Positions 6,443 to 11,901 of a DNA stretch of 11,901 nt are shown here, one piece after another (within the stretch, counting starts at the first letter, position 1; each line of letters opens with the position of its first letter). Under the pieces are notes generated by a model that saw only the letters and a program-made list of their open reading frames with translations, ran no database searches and had not been told where the DNA came from. Position numbers and translations under genes: made by a program. The stretch covers positions 1 through 11,901 of the forward strand of contig JAISXM010000003.1 in the NCBI GenBank assembly GCA_031270515.1, written 5' to 3'. Source of the stretch: Holosporales bacterium. Lineage in GTDB: Bacteria > Pseudomonadota > Alphaproteobacteria > BNTO01.

Positions 6443-6556
6443 GTATACCTTTCCGTAAAAACGATTTGAAATTCGATCACGATAAAAATATTGAGCCACA
6501 ACAATCTTAATTTTGATTGCGACAAAAATTCAAATTGTTTTTACGGAAAGGTATAT
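6443..6556 (+). repeat. Palindromic intergenic element, copy 5 (longest arms)
   Basis: The terminal inverted repeats are about 28 bp. Left is GTATACCTTTCCGTAAAAAC then GATTTGAA; right is TTCAAATT then GTTTTTACGGAAAGGTATAT; only two positions differ between the arms. The loop is longer than in other copies. A 33-bp segment (6511-6543) recurs exactly in copy 6 at 6603-6635, indicating recent common origin or conversion. Confidence 0.88.
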
Positions 6557-6648
6557 CCCGGGCCTTTATAATAAACAAGTTGAACGTCGTTGTGGATCAA
6601 TGTTTTGATTGCGACAAAAATTCAAATTGTTTTTATAAGTGAGTATAC
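6551..6648 (+). repeat. Palindromic intergenic element, copy 6, ending at the trkH start
   Basis: It shares the GTATA border at 6551 with copy 5. The left arm is TTTATAATAAACAAGTTGAA; the right arm is TTCAAATTGTTTTTATAAGT ending GAGTATAC at 6648. The trkH ATG begins only four bases after the end, so the trkH ribosome binding region (AAGTGAG) lies in the repeat's right arm. Confidence 0.82.
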
Positions 6649-6651
6649 ATT

Positions 6652-8106
6652 ATGAACTGGTCTGGAGTTTTATTCATCAACGGAGTCTTATTGGCGACTC
6701 TAGGCTCGTTGATGTGCGTGCCAATCGTATTAGAGTTTTGCATCTCCGGGAACTTCCCAATTGACGATTTTTTGTTGCCAATTGGAGGTTGTTTCTTCAT
6801 AGGGCTGTCGTTAGTTCTCTCCAACAAAACCTCAGAAACGATCCAAATCGACACAACAGACGCCTTTCTGCTGACTTCGCTAACGTGGTTTATCATCCCC
6901 GTGTTTGCGGGCCTTCCATTTTTGTGTTGCGCCCCTCTGAATTTGTCGTTTTTTGATTCGTGGTACGAAAGCGTATCAACATTAACCACCACTGGATGCA
7001 CCTTAATCCGCGATATATCGGTCATGCCAAGCTGGATAGTTACATGGCGCTTCTTGCTGAGCTACGTCGGCGGAGTTGGCATGATCCTCATGGGGATGAT
7101 CGTCCTGCCCATATTACGCATAGGTGGCATGCAACTTTTTCGCACAGAATACTCGGATCGCAACGAAAAGATCCTGCCCAGCGTGGCTCAAATCGCGACA
7201 TGGATCGTTGGCGTGTATTCCGGGCTTATCGCAATTTCCGCGGTATTGCTAAGGTTGTCGGGCTTGTCGCTTCGGGATTCCGTGTGCTACGCAATCTCCA
7301 CCGTGTCGACCAGCGGAATTCCGACATATTCGAATTCGCTGATGTCGCTTAACAACGTGTGGAGCGAGGTCATCATACTGGTCGGCATGATTCTGGGGGG
7401 GAGTTCTTTGCTTTTGTTTATTAAGGGGTTGAAAGGCAATTTTGGCGCCGTAAAAAAAGATATTCAACTCAAAGGTTATTTAGAAACGTTGTTGGCGTTC
7501 TCATTAATCACAACGTGGCTGCGGTGGTATAACAGCGACCTCTCGCTTTTTAACAGCGTTCGCGAGGGCGCACTGAGTGCCGTTTCTTTCATCACGACAA
7601 CGGGGGCGTTTAACAGCGATTACGAAAAATGGGGACCGTTTGCCATGTTGCTGTTCCCGATTATGAGCCTTGTTGGGGGTTGTACGGGGTCTACGTCCGG
7701 CGGCATAAAAATATTTCGATTCCAGATCTTGTTTACGTGTGCTAAGGCACATATTCAGCAATTGCGATGTCCGCATGGCGTTTTTATTCCGGTATATAAT
7801 GGGCAAAAAGTAACGGACACAGTCGCATTTTCAGTATTTGTGTTTATTGCACTGTATATTATTACGATTTGTAGCGCGTCATTATTGCTTGCGTTGTGCG
7901 GCTTTGATTTTGAAACATCAGTTTCGGCGGCGATTGCAACGGTTGGGAACGTGGGCGCTGGCATTGGGTCGCTAGTCGGAACAGGGGGCGCCCCGTGCTC
8001 AGTGGCGGTTGGGGCGAAGATGGTGCTGATCGTGTGCATGATATTGGGCCGATTGGAACTGCTGACTTTGTTGACTCTGTTGTTGCCATCGTTTTGGCGA
8101 AAATAA
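6652..8106 (+). CDS. trkH: Trk-type potassium uptake membrane protein TrkH/TrkG
   Basis: A complete 484-residue multi-pass inner-membrane protein of family length. TrkH is the pore subunit that takes up K+ with the cytoplasmic NAD-binding regulator TrkA, which is not in this window. The four pore-loop filter motifs are in order: TTTGC (112-116), STSGI (219-223), TTTGA (315-319) and GNVGA (432-436), each keeping the filter glycine. Between loops 3 and 4 is the family signature SLVGGCTGSTSGGIKIFR (339-356). The C-terminus MILGRLELLTLLTLLLPSFW (463-482) is typical of TrkH. Predicted hydrophobic segments fill the rest. The ribosome binding region sits in a palindromic repeat. A short frame overlaps the stop as TAATG. 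Identification is secure; TrkH and TrkG cannot be told apart here. Confidence 0.96.
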   Translation: MNWSGVLFINGVLLATLGSLMCVPIVLEFCISGNFPIDDFLLPIGGCFFIGLSLVLSNKTSETIQIDTTDAFLLTSLTWFIIPVFAGLPFLCCAPLNLSFFDSWYESVSTLTTTGCTLIRDISVMPSWIVTWRFLLSYVGGVGMILMGMIVLPILRIGGMQLFRTEYSDRNEKILPSVAQIATWIVGVYSGLIAISAVLLRLSGLSLRDSVCYAISTVSTSGIPTYSNSLMSLNNVWSEVIILVGMILGGSSLLLFIKGLKGNFGAVKKDIQLKGYLETLLAFSLITTWLRWYNSDLSLFNSVREGALSAVSFITTTGAFNSDYEKWGPFAMLLFPIMSLVGGCTGSTSGGIKIFRFQILFTCAKAHIQQLRCPHGVFIPVYNGQKVTDTVAFSVFVFIALYIITICSASLLLALCGFDFETSVSAAIATVGNVGAGIGSLVGTGGAPCSVAVGAKMVLIVCMILGRLELLTLLTLLLPSFWRK

Positions 8107-8204
8107 TGGCGCGGACGGTCGGATGCGTTTTTTGTTGTGGCGACCTTTTGCTGGGTTGTTTTCTATATTTGTTTATAAAAATGTACAAGCGTGTATCGAA
8201 TTAG
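8106..8204 (+). CDS. Possible 32-residue single-span membrane peptide, overlapping the trkH stop (weak)
   Basis: The frame starts at ATG 8106 in a TAATG overlap with the trkH stop, an arrangement that allows translational coupling. It encodes a Cys-containing hydrophobic segment (residues 8-22) followed by basic KMYKRVSN, as in a single-span membrane peptide with a cytoplasmic tail. There is no separate ribosome binding site, and a frame this short can arise by chance. Confidence 0.2.
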   Translation: MARTVGCVFCCGDLLLGCFLYLFIKMYKRVSN

Positions 8205-8217
8205 AAGAGACAGAGTT

Positions 8218-8292
8218 CCCATAAAAACAATTTGAATCTCTATTACTATAAAAACGTTGATTCGCTAATGACTTCAAATCGTTTATTATGGG
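8218..8292 (-). repeat. Palindromic intergenic element, copy 7, between convergent genes
   Basis: The 75-bp core runs from CCCATAAAAACAATTTGAAT to CTTCAAATCGTTTATTATGG plus G. The loop has diverged from the other copies. It lies between the 3' ends of trkH and the ankyrin gene, where a folded transcript could serve as a terminator from either side. The rest of 8107-8308 holds only the weak short frame. Confidence 0.82.
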
Positions 8293-8308
8293 CCTCCTGA
8301 TCCTGTGC

Positions 8309-9823
8309 CTATTCCATGGAATCGTCACTACGCAAGCTCGCGCTCACCTGCGAATTCATCATCCGCTCGGTTTGCTGTAATAGCTCAAATGCAGTTTGAA
8401 TATTTGTCGTGTTTTGCAATGACACCCTAATTAAATCGAGTATTTTTCTCCTTGCTAATACAACGCAATCCCCTCGTGGATGAATCAACTCATTGGATAT
8501 ACTTGCAAGTTCATCACGCATCTTTTCTTCGCCTAGAGCTAACGCTTCCATTGCATTCACTGAAGACAAATCGTAAATCTCAGAAACGGCGGGCGCTCTG
8601 TCCATGTCGTTCAATGCCAACATTCGCTTCATTTCAGACACACGATCTAATATTGAAATCACGCTGCTAATGCACGACAACCGCTTCTCGGCGTGCGAAA
8701 CCTGAGATTGCGCGATCCCAATGCGCGCCACATACTTGCGGGACGATCGCCCAATATCAGAGTCATGCTTTCTCTTTTTGTTTTCAAGTTCAGTTAGATG
8801 AGCTTGGCATTGGGTATACTTTTCCTGAAATGTCGTCCGCCTAAGCATAGCAACGTCGCGCGGAGTGAATTTCCCGTTGTTAAGCTGGACAAAAACCTGC
8901 GGCTCACAGTTCACAACGCACCAAGACATCAGCCGCGGACTGTAATTTTTTGACGCAAGGTGAGCTATATTGTTTCCGCTAGAATTTCGCCACTTACCTG
9001 ACCTGACATCTACCATTTTATTTTTCGACATCTGTACCAGCTTAGATACGCCAATTGCTGCGTATTTTAAGCTTTGGTACGCAATATGCACCGGCGGAGG
9101 CGCCATCCCGGCGACGGTCGACACAGCTTGATCCAGCAAACGCAAGCATTGTACCCCGTCGCTAAGTTGAGATGGGTCACTTTGCGAAAGGGACATTATT
9201 CGTGACAAAGTAACCGAATCATTCGCTAAGTCACCCCGCAGTTGCTCCGCTCCTTCTCTATCAATTAATTCTCGTAAACTTCTTAAATCATGGAAATCAA
9301 CCCGCGTGCGCCAATCCATCAATTCTTGACGATGATGCTCGAACATTTGTCTATCATTAGGCGCATCCTGTCCATCGGAGTCTCTTTGGCGCGTTGCGCT
9401 AAATACCTCCCTTCCACGCCTGCAGGATTGCTGTTGGGGCGCAAATTCTTGACCGCTGTGTTCAAACTTATCATTTGATCCATCAGAGTCACATCTTGAC
9501 GTAACTACGCTCATGCGTCTGGGTTGTGATTGCGGTTGTGTGGGGGCTGCGCTAAAACTCTGCCGCCTTGGGACTTGGCCTTTAGCGAACGAGGGGCGCA
9601 CTGGAGAAGCGACCGCGCGTTTGGGGAAGTAAACTGGAGTCGCTTCGCTGGAAATCGGATCAGAGTGCTCACCTCTGTATTCTGGATCTGACTGTCCCGC
9701 ATCAAATTCAAGCAAACTTGGCCCAGGGGTTATGCCCCTAAGACTTCCCGTATATTGATCATTCATTGCCTGCAACATGCTTATGTTGGTAATGATTAAT
9801 CCAAATTTAATAATATTCTTCAT
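8309..9823 (-). CDS. Secreted ankyrin-repeat/coiled-coil protein, candidate effector
   Basis: A 504-residue protein with a signal peptide (MKNIIKFGLIITNISMLQA, likely cleaved after Ala19). Residues 20-170 are low-complexity and polar (Ser/Pro/Gln/Asp-rich), likely disordered. Residues 170-270 are helical. An ankyrin unit is visible at about 276-328: GNNIAHLASKNYS (283-295) in the position of the canonical GxTPLHLA helix, then NNGKFTPRDVAML (315-327), the start of the next unit. Only one full repeat plus part of another is clear. Residues 330-400 look like a coiled coil; 420-495 are again helical. A basic cluster KKRKHD (349-354) resembles a monopartite nuclear localisation signal. Ankyrin proteins of intracellular bacteria often act on host proteins; that role here is inferred. 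TAGG lies before ATG, and a promoter candidate is at 9848-9877. The gene follows dnaA but is probably transcribed separately. Confidence 0.87.
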   Translation of the reverse strand: MKNIIKFGLIITNISMLQAMNDQYTGSLRGITPGPSLLEFDAGQSDPEYRGEHSDPISSEATPVYFPKRAVASPVRPSFAKGQVPRRQSFSAAPTQPQSQPRRMSVVTSRCDSDGSNDKFEHSGQEFAPQQQSCRRGREVFSATRQRDSDGQDAPNDRQMFEHHRQELMDWRTRVDFHDLRSLRELIDREGAEQLRGDLANDSVTLSRIMSLSQSDPSQLSDGVQCLRLLDQAVSTVAGMAPPPVHIAYQSLKYAAIGVSKLVQMSKNKMVDVRSGKWRNSSGNNIAHLASKNYSPRLMSWCVVNCEPQVFVQLNNGKFTPRDVAMLRRTTFQEKYTQCQAHLTELENKKRKHDSDIGRSSRKYVARIGIAQSQVSHAEKRLSCISSVISILDRVSEMKRMLALNDMDRAPAVSEIYDLSSVNAMEALALGEEKMRDELASISNELIHPRGDCVVLARRKILDLIRVSLQNTTNIQTAFELLQQTERMMNSQVSASLRSDDSME

Positions 9824-9847
9824 TGCAAACCTAAACTATACATTCTT

Positions 9848-9877
9848 ATTATGTTATTGTAGCTCGGTTTGTGTTAA
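9848..9877 (-). promoter_or_regulatory. Candidate sigma70-like promoter for the ankyrin gene
   Basis: On the minus strand, -35 TTAACA (9877-9872) and -10 CATAAT (9853-9848) each match 5 of 6 consensus bases, with an 18-base spacer. A TTAAC-GTTAA palindrome (9874-9888) overlaps the -35. The dnaA-ankyrin gap is 130 bp and very AT-rich, so chance matches are likely. Confidence 0.35.
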
Positions 9878-9953
9878 CAAAACGTTAATGCAGTAGAAGA
9901 ATGTCCGTATTTTTATCAAATAAAATTATTTTTATGATCGTATTAATTTGACT

Positions 9954-11501
9954 CTATGAATGTCCGCACACCAACAACGACGTCCTCAACGTATCCAAAT
10001 CGTGAGCAAACTCCGCATCGCTTTCACACAGCTCAAGTACTTTCTTCATCGCGTAAATAACGGTCGCGTGATCTTTCCCGCCAAATTTGCGTCCAATCTC
10101 CGGGAGCGATTTCGCCGTGAGTTCTTTGCTCAAATACATGGCAACCTGACGAGGGCGAACAAGGGAGCGAACACGCCGCGACGACAATAGATCCGCAGTC
10201 TTTATGCTGAAAAACTCGCTCACGCGCCGTTGTATATCTTCGATCGTAATGTACCGTTCATTTGACCTTAGTATATCCTTCAACACCTCTTGGGTTGACT
10301 CCAGGGTAACGTCCCGTCCCACCAAAAACGAGTGAGCCATGATCCTGTTTAACGCCCCCTCCAGCTCGCGCACGTTTGACGTGATCTTCGTGGCCAAAAA
10401 GTCAAAGACTTCTTTGGGGGCACTCAGGTTCAGCATCTCCGCCTTTGATTGCAATATCCCCAAGCGCAGCTCGTACGTTGTGGGGTGGATATCCGCAACA
10501 AGGCCCCACGCTAAGCGAGACTTCAGGCGCTCCCCGATGTTCTCCAGGTCAGAAGGAGACTTGTCCGCGGATATAATGATTTGCCTATTGTTGTCGACTA
10601 ACGTGTTAAATGTATGAAAGAACTCCTCCTGTGTCGTTTCCTTTCCGCCAATAAATTGGAAATCGTCAATCATCAAAACATCCACAGAACGAAATTGTTC
10701 CTTAAACGCCATTGTGTCGTGGTACCGTATTGCACGAATAAATTGGTACATAAACTTTTCCGCAGACATATATACTACGCGGCGACTTGGGGACTTTGTC
10801 GAAATATTCCAGGCAATTGCGTGCATTAAGTGCGTCTTGCCTAAGCCAACGCCTCCGTACAGGAAAAGCGGGTTGAATTGCACGGATTCAGATTCTGCGA
10901 CCCTTGTTGCGGCGGCGTATGCGAATTCGTTAGGTTTTCCAACAACAAAGTTTTCGAATGTGAAGCGCAAATCTAGGCCGCACTCGCTTGCCTCCCCTTT
11001 AGTGCTAACACTTCCATTTCCGGCATTTCTACTTTCGGCATTTCCAGTTCCGGCACCTCCTACACTTCCGCCATTGCCTTTGCGATTATCCGTATGCCTG
11101 TGCCACGTGTCGTCGTGTTTTTGGGGCGCGCCGCAATCATGATAACCCTCCTGCAGTGCATTATCCGCATTTTGCTCCTCAGCCGCAAGCAGCGGCGCGG
11201 GGGACGCATCGTGAGCGTCATCGCTGTCGACCATTATGTCTATGGACACGAGTTGGGGAACGTATTTTTGCCAAGTTGACAGCAAAACCTGATTGTACTG
11301 AGTCAACAAGCGGTCGCGTACGATGCGCTGGCGCGTGCGCATGAGCAGAAAGCCGTCAGCCAAGCTGATCGGGGAGGCTTTTTCGAACCAACTACGACAG
11401 CATCCTGTTCCGACATTTTCTGCAATATCGGCGAGGATGCTTACCCACAGGGTGTTTATATCCGTCAACGCGGATTTTGGTGCGGATTCGTACTTCAGCA
11501 T
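9954..11501 (-). CDS. dnaA: Chromosomal replication initiator protein DnaA
   Basis: A complete 515-residue protein. DnaA binds DnaA boxes at oriC and opens the duplex in its ATP form. Domain I is about 12-95 (the helicase-loading and self-association region). Domain II (96-175) is a variable Asp/Gly/Asn-rich linker with GNGGSVGGAGTGN, somewhat long. Domain III, an AAA+ ATPase, has Walker A GGVGLGKT (216-223), Walker B VLMIDD (275-280), the arginine-finger box ERLKSRLAWGL (324-334) and sensor 2 NVRELEGALNRI (376-387). Domain IV has RPRQVAMYLSKELT (449-462) and the DNA-binding signature GGKDHATVIYA (474-484). All key residues are present. AAAGG three bases before ATG 11501 is the ribosome binding site. 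No dnaN or recF follows; the next gene downstream is the ankyrin gene. A repeat element lies about 165 bp upstream. Confidence 0.99.
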   Translation of the reverse strand: MLKYESAPKSALTDINTLWVSILADIAENVGTGCCRSWFEKASPISLADGFLLMRTRQRIVRDRLLTQYNQVLLSTWQKYVPQLVSIDIMVDSDDAHDASPAPLLAAEEQNADNALQEGYHDCGAPQKHDDTWHRHTDNRKGNGGSVGGAGTGNAESRNAGNGSVSTKGEASECGLDLRFTFENFVVGKPNEFAYAAATRVAESESVQFNPLFLYGGVGLGKTHLMHAIAWNISTKSPSRRVVYMSAEKFMYQFIRAIRYHDTMAFKEQFRSVDVLMIDDFQFIGGKETTQEEFFHTFNTLVDNNRQIIISADKSPSDLENIGERLKSRLAWGLVADIHPTTYELRLGILQSKAEMLNLSAPKEVFDFLATKITSNVRELEGALNRIMAHSFLVGRDVTLESTQEVLKDILRSNERYITIEDIQRRVSEFFSIKTADLLSSRRVRSLVRPRQVAMYLSKELTAKSLPEIGRKFGGKDHATVIYAMKKVLELCESDAEFAHDLDTLRTSLLVCGHS

Positions 11502-11664
11502 GCGCCTTTGATAAATTGAAACCCAGTCCCAGAATCTGATAGTAGTACATGTATGCGGTTTTTGGGTACTATCTTCTTGTCGTTTTTTCGCGGTTGTGCA
11601 ACGAATTCGAAATTAATTATCGCTTGATTTTTGGACGAATCTTTGAACCCCTGTTCTATCCCTG

Positions 11665-11739
11665 CCCATAAAAACAATTTGAGTTTTTGTTACGAGCAAA
11701 ACCTTGTAATCAGACAAGTTTCAAATTGTTTATTATGGT
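11665..11739 (-). repeat. Palindromic intergenic element, copy 8, upstream of dnaA
   Basis: The 75-bp core runs from CCCATAAAAACAATTTGAGT to TTTCAAATTGTTTATTATGG plus T. Read on the minus strand the loop contains ATTACAAGG, matching copies 2 and 3. It separates the dnaA 5' region from the frame at the right edge. The 160 bp between this element and dnaA (11502-11664) are AT-rich and should carry the dnaA promoter, but I cannot place it. Confidence 0.83.
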
Positions 11740-11787
11740 CAGTATCTTCTCAACATTACCTGTAACACGGCGTTGCGCATCAGCATA

Positions 11788-11901
11788 TTATTTGTCTGCA
11801 CTAAGCTTGTGATACGTCACTGCTTTGGATTCATTAGACCTGTTACGAACGCCCTTTTGAGCCGTTGATTCCTGCCGTGTGGACGCAGCTTTCGCAACAG
11901 G
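11788..11901 (-). CDS. Possible C-terminal end of an unidentified protein (partial)
   Basis: The minus-strand frame is open from the right edge for 37 residues to TAA 11788-11790. The residues are rich in Lys, Arg, Ser, Thr and Ala (VAKAASTRQESTAQKG and so on, ending HKLSADK), as in a basic protein tail. The repeat element 49 bp downstream could end its transcript. rpsT often lies near dnaA in alphaproteobacteria, but this tail does not look like ribosomal protein S20. A second minus-strand frame is also open here, so the coding call is weak. Confidence 0.3.
   Translation of the reverse strand, partial: PVAKAASTRQESTAQKGVRNRSNESKAVTYHKLSADK

Noticed and set aside
11441..11449. DnaA-box-like TTACCCACA, and another one-mismatch site at 6591-6599, as signs of oriC
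   Set aside because: Each is a single, imperfect site, one inside dnaA and one inside a palindromic repeat; there is no cluster of boxes next to an AT-rich unwinding region.
11620..11650. GTTCAAAGATTC-like T-arm as a tRNA
   Set aside because: No matching acceptor, D-arm or anticodon stem could be found around it; I found no tRNA or rRNA in the window.
11495..11677. 60-residue minus-strand frame overlapping the dnaA start
   Set aside because: It reads through the dnaA upstream region out of frame, without ribosome binding site or recognisable features; this is where the dnaA promoter is expected.
508..11739. The repeated palindromes as a CRISPR array
   Set aside because: Copies are kilobases apart and separated by genes; there are no regular unique spacers and no cas genes.

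Overview
The window most likely comes from an intracellular or host-associated alphaproteobacterium of the Holosporales/Rickettsiales kind. This rests on gene content only: a DnaA of ordinary bacterial type sits beside two predicted secreted proteins carrying domains typical of eukaryotes (a two-repeat Myb/SANT domain and an ankyrin repeat), an Rpn-type nuclease/transposase, a lone pilus-type secretin, and a dense set of short palindromic intergenic repeats. No rRNA or other taxonomic marker is present, so the lineage is an inference.

Layout from left to right. A partial Rpn (PD-(D/E)XK) gene leaves the left edge on the minus strand. It faces away from a plus-strand gene for a signal-bearing outer-membrane beta-barrel protein with a low-complexity linker (707-2110). 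This converges on a minus-strand gene for a secreted Myb-domain protein (2189-3007) with its own promoter. Upstream of that lies a minus-strand MshL/PilN-like secretin (3219-5264), which probably starts at a TTG with a good ribosome binding site and whose N-terminus is built on 21-bp tandem repeats. A 450-bp gene-free stretch full of repeats separates it from a plus-strand alpha/beta hydrolase of the COG2945 type (5715-6392) and then the potassium transporter gene trkH (6652-8106). trkH converges on a minus-strand gene for a secreted ankyrin/coiled-coil protein (8309-9823), which is followed by dnaA on the minus strand (9954-11501). The right edge holds the C-terminal end of another minus-strand frame.

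Eight copies of one palindromic element (core 75-76 bp, terminal inverted repeats of about 19 to 28 bp, arm consensus close to CCCATAAAAACAATTTGAA) fill the gaps between genes, twice as tandem pairs that share a border. They occur between divergent, convergent and co-directional genes, in both orientations. This looks like a small non-autonomous mobile element (MITE-like, comparable in style to Rickettsia palindromic elements) that may also act as a terminator or leader structure.

The genes do not form one operon. Housekeeping functions (dnaA, trkH, hydrolase) are interleaved with probable host-interaction genes (Myb protein, ankyrin protein, beta-barrel, secretin). The most unusual object is the Myb protein: a Sec-type signal peptide followed directly by a domain that lines up with c-Myb R2R3, suggesting a bacterial factor meant to bind DNA outside the bacterial cytoplasm, possibly in a host nucleus.
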